This document shows positions 29,899 through 39,623 of a stretch of DNA of 57,819 nucleotides, piece by piece. The stretch comes from Pseudomonadota bacterium (GTDB taxonomy: Bacteria; Pseudomonadota; Alphaproteobacteria; Rhizobiales; Xanthobacteraceae): positions 1-57,819 of the forward strand of contig JAFECJ010000027.1 of assembly GCA_018242205.1 (NCBI GenBank), in the 5' to 3' direction. The notes beneath the pieces were generated by a model that had not been told where the DNA came from, searched no databases, and saw only the letters and a program-made list of their open reading frames with translations. Position numbers and translations under genes: made by a program. The first letter of the stretch is position 1. Every line of letters starts with the position of its first letter.

Positions 29899-30414
29899 TT
29901 ACCCGGCGGTCGCGTAGCCGCGCAGCGCCGCCGCGCGGCTGGCATTGTTGACGATGACGGTGCCGAGCAGGATGTCGTGCAGCAGCCTTTTACGACGGTT
30001 GAAGAAGGCGACCAGCAGGATGAACGGCGTCAGCGCCGAGACCGTCACCCAGAACAGCACGACGTGGACCGCGCCGAGCACGAAATAGGCCGGCGCGCCG
30101 TACCAAGTGCGCATTTCCAGGTCCATCACCCGCATGCCGATGGTGGCGGAGCGCTCGCCGGCGACGCCGAGGCCGAAATAGACGATGGCCCAGATCACCG
30201 AGGCCGGCGGCAACAGCCAGTACAGCGCCCAGCCGAAGCCGAGGGTGACGATGCCGAATACAAAGATCACCATGGCCGCCAGGACGACCGGGACGGCAAT
30301 CAGGACGAAGTCGATGACAAAGGCCACGATCCGGCGCGCCAGCACGCCGTCGAACAGCTCCGGACTGGTGTCCGGGTCAAAGGCGTGCGGTCGGACATCC
30401 ATCGAGATCGTCAT
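29899..30414 (-). CDS. RDD-family inner-membrane protein
   Basis: 171 residues with three or four membrane segments. The RDD signature appears as GVLARRIVAFVIDFVLI at the start, GERSATIGMRVMDLEMR in the middle and NRRKRLLHDILLGTVIV at the end, giving the Arg-Asp-Asp residues. The family's role is uncertain, and transport has been proposed. It is divergent from the threonine ammonia-lyase gene. Confidence 0.85.
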   Translation of the reverse strand: MTISMDVRPHAFDPDTSPELFDGVLARRIVAFVIDFVLIAVPVVLAAMVIFVFGIVTLGFGWALYWLLPPASVIWAIVYFGLGVAGERSATIGMRVMDLEMRTWYGAPAYFVLGAVHVVLFWVTVSALTPFILLVAFFNRRKRLLHDILLGTVIVNNASRAAALRGYATAG

Positions 30415-30538
30415 GAGCGGGCCCCAAATTCAAATCTAGCCTATCTTAACCGGAAATGGATGGCCGCCGAAGCCCCCGCAAGGGGCGCGGGCCGGTTGGC
30501 AGCGCGGGAGACCTGCGGCATGGTGCGGCAGCGCCGCC

Positions 30539-30600
30539 GAGTCCTACAAGTCGAGTCCTACAAGTCGAGTCCTGCAAGCCGAGTCCCGCAAGCCGAGCCT
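30539..30600. repeat. 14-bp tandem repeat before threonine ammonia-lyase
   Basis: Four tandem copies of GAGTCCTACAAGTC (30539-30552, 30553-30566, 30567-30580, 30581-30594) are followed by a partial fifth. Copies 1 and 2 are identical; copies 3 and 4 differ at two or three positions. The array ends about a dozen bases before the GTG start at 30607, so it sits in the leader where the ribosome site should be. Confidence 0.85.
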
Positions 30601-30606
30601 TAAGCC

Positions 30607-31824
30607 GTGACCGTCACCATTGCCGACATAGAAGCTGCCCGAAAAGTGATCGCCGGGGCCGTGCTGCGCACGCCGATGCTGCCGGCGCCGCGGCTGTCGG
30701 CGCTGACCGGGGCGCAGGTCTTCGTCAAATATGAAAACCTCCAGGTCACCAATTCGTTCAAGGACCGCGGCGCGCTCAACAAGCTGTCGTCGCTGAGCGA
30801 AGCTGAACGCAAGCGCGGCGTCGTCGCCATGTCGGCCGGTAATCACGCCCAGTCGGTCGCCTATCATGCCGCCCGGCTTGGCATCCCGGCGACCATCGTC
30901 ATGCCGGTGACGACGCCGCATGTGAAAGTCGCGGCGACGCGCTCGCACGGCGCCGAGGTCGTGCTGCATGGCGAGACGGTGGCCGACGCCCAGGCGCGTT
31001 GCGAGCAGATCCAGGCCGAGCGCGGCATGACGCTTGTGCATCCGTATGACGACGAAAAGGTCATCGCCGGGCAGGGCACCATCGCGCTGGAAATGTTCGA
31101 GGACATTGCTGATCTCGACACGCTGGTGATTCCGATCGGCGGCGGCGGCCTCATCTCGGGCAACGCCATCGCCGCCAAGACGCTCAATCCGAAGATCGAG
31201 GTCGTCGGCGTCGAGGCGCTGCTCTATCCGTCGGTGTGGAACGCACTGGAGCACGGCAACCGGACGATTGGCGGACCGACGCTCGCCGAAGGCATCGCCG
31301 TCAAGAACGTCGGCAGACTGACGCTTCCGATTATTCGCGATCTCGTGTCCGACGTGCTGCTGGTCGACGAGGCGCATCTCGAGCGCGCGGTCAACGCTTA
31401 CCTGACGCTGCAGAAGACCATGGCCGAAGGCGCCGGCGCTGCGGGCTTGGCCGCCTTGCTCGCCGAGCCGGTGCGCTTCAAGGGCAAGCGCGTCGGGCTG
31501 ATCCTGTGCGGCGGCAACATCGACCCCCGCATTCTGGCCTCGATCATGGTGCGCGAACTGGAGCGCGAGACCCGCATCGTCTCGTTCCGCCTGACCATTC
31601 CCGATCAGCCGGGCGTGCTCGGCCTGATCGCCTCGCGGCTTGGCGCCTTGGGCGCCAACATTCTCGAAGTCGAACATCGGCGTTTGCTGCTGGACGTGCC
31701 GGCGAAAGGCGCGAGCCTCGATGTCATGATCGAGACGCGCGACGCGGCGCATGCCCGCGAGGTCATCGCCGCGATGGCGGCCGACGGTTACAAGCCGGTG
31801 CGCCTCGGCGGCGGGCCGCTTTAA
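30607..31824 (+). CDS. threonine ammonia-lyase (ACT-containing)
   Basis: 405 residues. Deaminates threonine (or serine) to 2-oxobutyrate (or pyruvate), the entry to isoleucine synthesis or to catabolism. The PLP lysine is Lys52 in NSFKDRGA; the Asn loop is SAGNHAQSV and the phosphate loop is IGGGGLIS. A single C-terminal ACT domain (about 330-400, DQPGVLGLIASRLG) is smaller than the double domain of biosynthetic E. coli IlvA, matching the TdcB/long-catabolic type. GTG 30607 is the start; the 14-bp repeat directly before it leaves no clear ribosome site. Confidence 0.9.
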   Translation: MTVTIADIEAARKVIAGAVLRTPMLPAPRLSALTGAQVFVKYENLQVTNSFKDRGALNKLSSLSEAERKRGVVAMSAGNHAQSVAYHAARLGIPATIVMPVTTPHVKVAATRSHGAEVVLHGETVADAQARCEQIQAERGMTLVHPYDDEKVIAGQGTIALEMFEDIADLDTLVIPIGGGGLISGNAIAAKTLNPKIEVVGVEALLYPSVWNALEHGNRTIGGPTLAEGIAVKNVGRLTLPIIRDLVSDVLLVDEAHLERAVNAYLTLQKTMAEGAGAAGLAALLAEPVRFKGKRVGLILCGGNIDPRILASIMVRELERETRIVSFRLTIPDQPGVLGLIASRLGALGANILEVEHRRLLLDVPAKGASLDVMIETRDAAHAREVIAAMAADGYKPVRLGGGPL

Positions 31825-31848
31825 GGTCGCACCGACCGATGCAGGAAA

Positions 31849-31980
31849 TCAGCGACGTTTGTCGTTGTCGCCGAACTGGCGCGCGTCGTGCTCGCGCATC
31901 TTCCTGGCCCACCAGTACGAGCCGAGGATGGCGAGCGCGCACAACACCCAGAATACCTGTTCGCCCCAACTCAAGCCCAT
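31849..31980 (-). CDS. 43-residue single-pass membrane protein
   Basis: A short gene with an ATG at 31980 and a TGA ending at 31849, with GGGAG eight bases ahead of the start. The product begins MGLSWGEQVFWVLCALAIL, a likely membrane helix of about 19 residues (7-25), followed by a hydrophilic, charged tail ending DNDKRR. It converges on the threonine ammonia-lyase stop. The ordered helix-plus-charged-tail composition and good ribosome site support it. No function is recognised. Confidence 0.6.
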   Translation of the reverse strand: MGLSWGEQVFWVLCALAILGSYWWARKMREHDARQFGDNDKRR

Positions 31981-32084
31981 GGCTCCGACTCCCGCACGGC
32001 CATCCTAGGCCGGCTGCGGGCGAGGGGGAGCAAATACCGCGTTAATTACCGGCCGCGCGGCATAAACGTGCGTCGCCCCGAACT

Positions 32085-34400
32085 TCAGCCCTGCTGCATC
32101 AACCGCCACAGCCGCTCCGGCGTCGCCGGCATATCGACGTGCCTGACGCCGAATTCCGACAATGCATCGACCAGTGCGTTGGCGACGGCCGGCATGGCGC
32201 CGACGGTACCGGCTTCGCCCGCGCCCTTGACGCCGAGCGGATTGGTCGGCGTCGGCACCGGGTGGGCCTCGACCTTGATCGTCGGGAAGTCGTGGGCGTG
32301 CGGCATGGCGTAATCCATGAACGAGCCGGTGACGATCTGGCCTTCACTGTCGAAAGCGATGTTCTCCATCAGGATCTGCCCGACGCCCTGGGCGATGCCG
32401 CCATGAATCTGGCCGTGCAGCAGCAGTGGATTGAGGACAGTGCCGACGTCGTCGACCACGGAATAGCGCACGATCGCGACCTTGCCGGTGTCGCGGTCGA
32501 TCTCGACCTCGCAAATGTGACAACCGTTCGGATAGTTCGCCGTCGTGCCCTGGAACACGGCGGTCTGCGTCAGTCCGGCTTCCATGTCCTTCGGCAATTT
32601 CGACGGCTCGGCGGCGATCCGCGCGATCTCCTGGATGTTGAGGGTCTGGTTGGTCTTGTTCGATGAGAAAACGCCGTCCTCGAATTTGAGATCGGCGGCA
32701 TCGACCCTCATCGTATGCGCGGCGATGGCGCGCGCCTTGGCAATCACCTTCTCGGTCGCCTTCAGGAAGGCGGAGCCGGCCAGCGCCGACGAGCGCGAGC
32801 CGCCGGTGCCGACGCCATAGAAGATCTGGTCGGTGTCGCCCTGCACATATTGCACCTGATCCGGCGCGATGCCGAGCTTGTCGCAGACGAGCTGCTTGAA
32901 CACGGTCTCGTGGCCCTGGCCCTGGCTGTCGGCGCCGGTCACCAGCGTGACGCTGCCGGAGCGGTCGAAGCGGATTTCGGCGGCTTCGGTCAGGTCCGCG
33001 GCGGCGCGCTCGATGGTGTTGGAGAGGCCGAAGCCGCGCAGCTTGTTGCGCTTGCGCGAGTCCGCCTTGCGCGCCTTGAAACCCTTGGCGTCGGCGAGCT
33101 TGAGCGCGAGGTCCATGTTGGCCTCGAACTCGCCGGTGTCATAGGTGAAGGTCAGACCGGTTTTGAACGGCATGGCCGACGGCGCGATGTAGTTTCGCCG
33201 CCGCAGTTCGACCGCGTCGATCCCCATCTCGTCGGCGGCAATATCGACCAGGCGCTCGATGACATAAGCCGCCTCCGGGCGGCCGTTGCCGCGATAGGGC
33301 CGCACCGGATTGGTGTTCGAATAGACCGCGGTGACATCGACGAAGATCGCCGGCGTGCGGTAGCAGCCGGCCAGCGTGCCGCAGTTGAGGAAGAAGGCCG
33401 GCATCGCCGGCTGCAGATAGGCGCCGATCGCGGCGGTGAGCTTGACGCGCAGACCGAGGAAGGTGCCGTCCTTGTCGAGCGCTAGTTCCGCCTCGGTGAC
33501 GTTGTCGCGAGCCTGCGGGTCGGTCATGAAAGCTTCGGTGCGGGTCGAGATCCATTTCACCGGCCGGCCGACGATCTTGGAGGCGAGCAGCACCAGCGGG
33601 GTTTCCGGATTGATCGGCGACTTCATGCCGAACGAGCCGCCGGTGTCGCCGGTGACGATACGCAATTTGCTCTCCGGCACGCCGAGGATCGGCGCCAGAT
33701 CGGCGCGCGAGGGATGCGGCCGCTGGATCGCGGTATAGATGGTGTAATGATTGTCGGCGGCGTTGTAGTCGCCGACCGCGCCGCGCGGCTCCATGGTAAC
33801 GGCGGTGACGCGATTGATGACGAATTTCTGCCGCGTCACATGATGCGCGTTCTTGAAGGCCTCGTCGGTCTTGGCCTTGTCGCCGATCGGTTCGACGAAG
33901 CCGACATTGTCGGCGAGCTCCGGCCAGACCTTCGGCGCGTCCGGCTTCATGGCGTCGGCGGTGGCGGTGACGGCGGGCAGGGGCTCGTAATCGACCGCGA
34001 CCAGTTCGGCGGCGTCGAGCGCCTGCGCCACCGTCTCGGCGACCACGAAGGCGACGATGTCGCCGAGCCAGCGCGCCCGGTCCTCGACCAGGAACGGATA
34101 ACGCGGCCTCAGTGCCGGCGAACCGTCGCGCAGCTTCAGGCCACCCGGCACCGGCAGCGTGCCGAATTTGTGCGCCTTGGCGTCGCCGGCGGTGATGACG
34201 GCAAGCACCCCAGGCGCCTGCTTGGCGGCGTCGATGTCGATCGACTTGATCTTGGCGTGAGCGTGCGGCGAACGCACGGCGACGCCGTGAACCATGCCGG
34301 GCAACTTGACGTCGTCGGTGTAGCGGCCGCCGCCGCGGATCAGGCGCGGATCTTCGAAGCGCGGCACGCCCTGGCCGATGGCAAACTCGCCCATATGCAT
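32085..34400 (-). CDS. molybdenum hydroxylase large subunit (CoxL/XdhB-like), orphan
   Basis: 771 residues of the xanthine-oxidase family catalytic subunit that binds the molybdopterin cytosine-dinucleotide cofactor. It has an N-terminal GEFAIGQGVPRFEDPRLIRGGGRY, the YRGNGRPEAAY loop (form II CoxL-like, rather than the CSFR loop of true CO dehydrogenases), GADSQGQGHET, and the catalytic Glu in KGAGEAGTVG. The usual partners, a 2Fe-2S small subunit and an FAD medium subunit, are not in the neighbouring genes. The substrate is thus unknown and partners must be encoded elsewhere. The gene follows hemB by 85 bp on the same strand. Confidence 0.9.
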   Translation of the reverse strand: MHMGEFAIGQGVPRFEDPRLIRGGGRYTDDVKLPGMVHGVAVRSPHAHAKIKSIDIDAAKQAPGVLAVITAGDAKAHKFGTLPVPGGLKLRDGSPALRPRYPFLVEDRARWLGDIVAFVVAETVAQALDAAELVAVDYEPLPAVTATADAMKPDAPKVWPELADNVGFVEPIGDKAKTDEAFKNAHHVTRQKFVINRVTAVTMEPRGAVGDYNAADNHYTIYTAIQRPHPSRADLAPILGVPESKLRIVTGDTGGSFGMKSPINPETPLVLLASKIVGRPVKWISTRTEAFMTDPQARDNVTEAELALDKDGTFLGLRVKLTAAIGAYLQPAMPAFFLNCGTLAGCYRTPAIFVDVTAVYSNTNPVRPYRGNGRPEAAYVIERLVDIAADEMGIDAVELRRRNYIAPSAMPFKTGLTFTYDTGEFEANMDLALKLADAKGFKARKADSRKRNKLRGFGLSNTIERAAADLTEAAEIRFDRSGSVTLVTGADSQGQGHETVFKQLVCDKLGIAPDQVQYVQGDTDQIFYGVGTGGSRSSALAGSAFLKATEKVIAKARAIAAHTMRVDAADLKFEDGVFSSNKTNQTLNIQEIARIAAEPSKLPKDMEAGLTQTAVFQGTTANYPNGCHICEVEIDRDTGKVAIVRYSVVDDVGTVLNPLLLHGQIHGGIAQGVGQILMENIAFDSEGQIVTGSFMDYAMPHAHDFPTIKVEAHPVPTPTNPLGVKGAGEAGTVGAMPAVANALVDALSEFGVRHVDMPATPERLWRLMQQG

Positions 34401-34485
34401 TTCCTCGTCGTCAAAGCGAGCCGTCGTGTCCGCAAAAGCGGGATGCGGCTGTTCTAGTGAAGACCGATGTCGGGACCCACGGAAA

Positions 34486-35631
<1,146 letters not shown>

Positions 35632-35740
35632 TCATCGCCGGCCTGCGGGCTTGACCCGGCAACCGAACATGGCAAAGGCTCGGGCACGAAAGCCCTGCCC
35701 ATTGCCGGTATCGAGAGGGCGGGACCGCCGGGGGACGTCA

Positions 35741-36880
35741 ATGGACTTCACGCTGACCGAGGAGCAGCAGGCCTTTCAGGCGACCGCCCGGCAGTTCGCC
35801 CGCGACGCCATGATGCCGTTTGCCCGCGACTGGGACGAGGGCTCGGTGTTCCCGGCCGACACCTTGCGCGAGGCGGCGGCGCTCGGTTTCGGCGGCATTT
35901 ATGTCCGCGACGATGTCGGCGGCTCGGGGCTCACACGGCTCGACGCGGCGCTGATCTTCGAGGAACTGGCGCAGGGCTGCACCTCGACCGCGGCCTATAT
36001 CTCCATCCACAACATGGTCGCCTGGATGATCGACACTTACGGCAGCGACGACGCGCGCCGGCGCTTCCTGCCGAAGCTGTGTTCGATGGAGCATTTCGGC
36101 AGCTACTGCCTCACCGAGCCGGGTGCGGGTTCGGATGCGGCCAGTCTCACCACCAAGGCGCGGCGCGATGGCGACAGCTACGTGCTCGATGGCACGAAAG
36201 CCTTCATCTCCGGCGGCGGCATGTCGGATGTCTATCTGGTGATGGCGCGCACGGGCGAGGGCGGGCCGCGCGGCATCTCCTGCATCGCGGTGGAGAAGGG
36301 CACGCCGGGGCTTAGTTTCGGCGCGCAGGAGAAGAAGCTCGGCTGGAAGTCACAACCGACCGCCATGGTGATGTTCGAGAACTGCCGCGTGCCGGCTTCG
36401 AACCTGATCGGCCAGGAAGGGCAGGGCTTCCGCATCGCCATGGCCGGGCTCGATGGCGGCCGTCTCAATATCGGCGCCTGCTCGATCGGCGGCGCGCAGT
36501 TCTGCCTCGACCGCACCGTCGAGTACATGAAAGAGCGCAAGCAGTTCGGCACGCGGCTCGCCGACTTCCAGGCGCTGCAATTCCGCATTGCCGACTACGC
36601 CACCGAGCTCGAGGCCGCGCGTCTCTTATTGCATCGCGCCGCGGTCGCGGTCGGCGACAAGGAGCCGGCGGCGACGCAGCTCGCCGCCAAGGCGAAGCGC
36701 CTTGCCACCGATACCGGCTTCGAGGTGGTCAATGGCTGCTTGCAACTCCATGGCGGCTACGGCTACCTGCGCGACCATCCGATCGAGCGCGTGCTGCGCG
36801 ACGTGCGCGTGCACCAGATCCTCGAAGGCACCAATGAAGTGATGCGCGTGATCGTGTCGCGCAACATGCTGGGGAATTGA
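35741..36880 (+). CDS. acyl-CoA dehydrogenase, isobutyryl-CoA type
   Basis: 379 residues of FAD acyl-CoA dehydrogenase. YCLTEPGAGSDAASL is the FAD signature, and the C-terminal ILEGTNEVMRVIVSRNML contains the FAD-contact motif. The catalytic Glu position should be confirmed by alignment. Its neighbours, a 3-hydroxyisobutyryl-CoA hydrolase and 3-hydroxyisobutyrate dehydrogenase, make isobutyryl-CoA (valine degradation) the best substrate guess. ATG 35741 was chosen because homology begins there; the open frame from 35252 is antisense to hemB. Confidence 0.92.
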   Translation: MDFTLTEEQQAFQATARQFARDAMMPFARDWDEGSVFPADTLREAAALGFGGIYVRDDVGGSGLTRLDAALIFEELAQGCTSTAAYISIHNMVAWMIDTYGSDDARRRFLPKLCSMEHFGSYCLTEPGAGSDAASLTTKARRDGDSYVLDGTKAFISGGGMSDVYLVMARTGEGGPRGISCIAVEKGTPGLSFGAQEKKLGWKSQPTAMVMFENCRVPASNLIGQEGQGFRIAMAGLDGGRLNIGACSIGGAQFCLDRTVEYMKERKQFGTRLADFQALQFRIADYATELEAARLLLHRAAVAVGDKEPAATQLAAKAKRLATDTGFEVVNGCLQLHGGYGYLRDHPIERVLRDVRVHQILEGTNEVMRVIVSRNMLGN

Positions 36881-36887
36881 GCGGCCG

Positions 36888-37949
36888 ATGAACGACGCGG
36901 CTGAAATCCTGTTCGAACGCCGCGGCGCCGCCGGTCTGGTGACGCTGAACCGGCCGAAGGCGCTCAATGCCGTGACGCACGGCATGGTCACGGCGTTGCG
37001 CGCGCAGCTCGACGAATGGGCCGACGATCCGGCGATCACCCGTATCGTCATCGCCGGCGCAGGAGAGAAGGCGTTTTCCGCCGGCGGCGACATCCGCCAC
37101 CTCTACGATCTCGGCAAGGCCGGCCGCGCCGCCGAGGCGCTGCAATTCTGGCGTGACGAATATCCGCTCAACGTCGTCATCAAGAACTACCGCAAGCCCT
37201 ATGTCGCGCTGATCGATGGCATCGTCATGGGTGGCGGCGTCGGCCTGTCGGTGCACGGCTCGCATCGCGTCGCCGGTGACCGATATTCCTTCGCCATGCC
37301 GGAGGTGGGGATCGGCTTCTTCCCCGATGTCGGCGCCACCTGGTTCCTGCCGCGCATGCCGGGCGAACTCGGCACCTATTGCGCGCTGACCGGCGAACGC
37401 TTCAACGCCGCCGACGCGCTCTATGCCGGGCTTGCTACGCATCGCATTCCCTCGGCGCGCTTTCCGGCGCTGATCGAGGGGCTCTCGGGCACCGTCTCGG
37501 TCGATGCCGTGCTGGCGGCCTTCTCTGAGCCGGCCGGGGAGGGGCCGATCGGCGCGCGCCGCCACCTCATCGACCACATCTTCGGCGGCCACGAAGTCGA
37601 GGTCATGCTCGAACGGCTCGATCATGAAGCCGCCACAAACGGCCCGGATGCCGAATGGGCGGGCAAGACGGCGGCCGTGATGCGTGGCAAGTCGCCGACC
37701 TCGCTGAAACTGGCGCTGGCGCAGGTGCGTTTCGGCGCCATGCACGACTTCGAGACCTGCATGCGCACGGAAATGCGCATTGTGTCGCGCATCGTCGCGG
37801 ACCATGATTTCTATGAGGGCGTGCGCGCCGTCATTGTCGACAAGGACAACAAGCCCCGATGGAATCCACCGACGCTGAAGGCCGTGACGCACGCGGATAT
37901 CGACCGTCATTTCGCTTCCCTCGATGGAGGGGAACTGGAACTGACGTGA
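36888..37949 (+). CDS. 3-hydroxyisobutyryl-CoA hydrolase
   Basis: 353 residues of the crotonase superfamily. Hydrolyses 3-hydroxyisobutyryl-CoA to free acid and CoA in valine breakdown, keeping toxic methacrylyl-CoA low. GEKAFSAGGDIRHLYDL and DGIVMGGGVGLSVHGSHRV form the oxyanion hole; AMPEVGIGFFPDVGATWFLPR contains the catalytic Glu and Asp. The C-terminal extension (DFYEGVRAVIVDKDNKPRWNP) distinguishes it from enoyl-CoA hydratases. It starts seven bases after the dehydrogenase gene. Confidence 0.94.
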   Translation: MNDAAEILFERRGAAGLVTLNRPKALNAVTHGMVTALRAQLDEWADDPAITRIVIAGAGEKAFSAGGDIRHLYDLGKAGRAAEALQFWRDEYPLNVVIKNYRKPYVALIDGIVMGGGVGLSVHGSHRVAGDRYSFAMPEVGIGFFPDVGATWFLPRMPGELGTYCALTGERFNAADALYAGLATHRIPSARFPALIEGLSGTVSVDAVLAAFSEPAGEGPIGARRHLIDHIFGGHEVEVMLERLDHEAATNGPDAEWAGKTAAVMRGKSPTSLKLALAQVRFGAMHDFETCMRTEMRIVSRIVADHDFYEGVRAVIVDKDNKPRWNPPTLKAVTHADIDRHFASLDGGELELT

Positions 37950-38410
37950 TCGCCGACGCGACGAGCGATCCTTACGCGACCGACGACCTGCGCAATCTCG
38001 AGCCGGTGCACGAGCACGACGGCGAGCCGGGTGTCGGCCTGTGGACGCGGCGTCTCGTCATCTTCCTGCGCGTCATGGCCGGCGTTTCGCTCATCAAGGG
38101 GCTCTATCACTGGGCGCGCATCTGCGGCATCGGCGCCGCCGATGACGATCTTTACGTCACCCATGCCATCGCCTGGCAGACGGCGACGGTGTTCTTCGCC
38201 GTCATCGACCTGGTCGCCGCGGTCGGGCTGTGGCTTGCCGCCGCCTGGGGCGCGGTGATCTGGCTGACCGCGGTCGCCTCGATGTTGGCGGTACAGTTGT
38301 TCTTTCCGCAGGTGTTCGGCCGCGGCTTCTTCAGCATTCTGTTCGAGGGCGGCGTGCTCGCCATCTACCTTGTGCTGGCCTTGAAGGCGGCGCGCGAACA
38401 ACCTGTGTGA
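37946..38410 (+). CDS. DUF6163-like small inner-membrane protein
   Basis: 154 residues. A hydrophilic N-terminus of about 30 residues precedes four predicted membrane helices (about 37-52, 76-96, 97-113 and 123-146). I recognise the general form of DUF6163 proteins found in Hyphomicrobiales, without known function. The start is GTG 37946, overlapping the preceding TGA by three bases, so it is translationally coupled to the hydrolase. Why a membrane protein sits inside the valine run is unclear. Confidence 0.8.
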   Translation: MIADATSDPYATDDLRNLEPVHEHDGEPGVGLWTRRLVIFLRVMAGVSLIKGLYHWARICGIGAADDDLYVTHAIAWQTATVFFAVIDLVAAVGLWLAAAWGAVIWLTAVASMLAVQLFFPQVFGRGFFSILFEGGVLAIYLVLALKAAREQPV

Positions 38411-38414
38411 TCGA

Positions 38415-38459
38415 GCGTGATCCCGAAAAGTGAAGGCCGGTTTTCGGATAAGATCACGC
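38415..38459. repeat. CATGATCCCGAAAA-type palindromic repeat (family A, copy 1)
   Basis: Outer arms GCGTGATC and GATCACGC, with inner arms CCGAAAA and TTTTCGG (45 bp in all). It lies between the DUF6163 stop and the mmsB ribosome site. The sequence between the arms is GTGAAGGCCGG. It matches the copies at 40143 and 50828 with G/A changes compensated on both outer arms, which suggests that the folded form is conserved. Confidence 0.85.
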
Positions 38460-38483
38460 GCAAATTAAAAAGGGAGGAAGAGG

Positions 38484-39368
38484 ATGGCGCGGATTGCATT
38501 TATCGGGCTCGGCAATATGGGCCTGCCGATGGCGATCAATCTGATCAAGGCCGGCCACCAGGTCGAAGGCGTCGATCTCAATCCGGCATCGATCGACAAG
38601 CTCAAAGCCGAAGGCGGCGCCAGCGTCGAGTTCGCTCATGTCGCGGCGGCGCGGGCCGACATCGTCATCACCATGCTGCCGGCGGGCAAGCAGGTGAGGG
38701 AGGTCTATCTCGGCGCCAATGGCGTCGTCAGCGCGGCCAATCCCGGCACGCTGCTGATCGACTGTTCGACCATTGACGTTGACACCGCACGCGCGGTCGC
38801 CGCCGAGGCGGAGAAGAAGGGCCTGCTGATGCTGGACGCGCCGGTGTCGGGCGGCGTCGGCGGCGCCACCGCCGGCACGCTGACCTTCATGGTCGGCGGT
38901 TCTGCGCAGGCCTTCGCCCGAGCTGAATCGATCCTCTCGAGGATGGGCAAGACCATCGTCCACGCCGGCGGGGCCGGGAACGGCCAGGCGGCCAAGATCT
39001 GCAACAACATGATCCTCGGCATTTCCATGATCGCGGTGTCGGAAGCTTTCGTCATGGCCGAGAAGCTTGGCCTCGATCACCAGAAGCTGTTCGACATTTC
39101 GTCGAAGTCGTCGGGCCAGTGCTGGGCGATGACATCGTATTGTCCCGTTCCGGGACCGGTTCCGGCGTCCCCCGCCAATCGCGACTATCAGCCGGGATTC
39201 ACCGCTGCGATGATGCTCAAGGATTTACGCCTGGCGCAGGACGCGGCGAAAGCCTCCGGTGCCAAAACGGAACTGGGCGCGCTGGCGGAAAGACTCTATT
39301 CAGCTTACGCCGACAGCGGCGAGGGCGGCCGCGATTTCTCCGGCATCGTTCGTTACATTCGCGGCTGA
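38484..39368 (+). CDS. mmsB: 3-hydroxyisobutyrate dehydrogenase
   Basis: 294 residues. Oxidises 3-hydroxyisobutyrate to methylmalonate semialdehyde with NAD. The Rossmann motif FIGLGNMGLPMA is at the N-terminus; DAPVSGGVGGATAGTL is the substrate segment, and GAGNGQAAKICNNM contains the catalytic lysine. GGGAGGAAGAGG gives a strong ribosome site. It completes three consecutive valine-degradation steps; the final semialdehyde dehydrogenase is not present here. The 39369-39623 spacer is AT-rich in its second half and probably holds the next promoter. Confidence 0.94.
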   Translation: MARIAFIGLGNMGLPMAINLIKAGHQVEGVDLNPASIDKLKAEGGASVEFAHVAAARADIVITMLPAGKQVREVYLGANGVVSAANPGTLLIDCSTIDVDTARAVAAEAEKKGLLMLDAPVSGGVGGATAGTLTFMVGGSAQAFARAESILSRMGKTIVHAGGAGNGQAAKICNNMILGISMIAVSEAFVMAEKLGLDHQKLFDISSKSSGQCWAMTSYCPVPGPVPASPANRDYQPGFTAAMMLKDLRLAQDAAKASGAKTELGALAERLYSAYADSGEGGRDFSGIVRYIRG

Positions 39369-39623
39369 CATTGCGCAGTTTCGTGGCGCGCGGCGGCGCT
39401 TTTGCACCGCTGCGGCCACGCTTGGTGAACGAAGCCTTGCGGCCTTTGCTCCAATTGGAGACGGCAACGGATTGTTCACCGTTGCAAATAAACCTAATCT
39501 TTATGCTGTTATTTAAGCCGTTTTTAGAAGGCCCCGCATAAGTTGACGCACATTAGGGACGAGGAAAACAGGGCCTCGCACCCGGCCAAAAAGGCCAAGT
39601 AGAAAAACGAAGGGGCGTTAGAC

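Noticed and set aside
32085..34400. True carbon-monoxide dehydrogenase (CoxL)
   Set aside because: The active-site loop is YRGNGR, not the CSFR form of genuine CO dehydrogenases, and coxM/coxS are missing.
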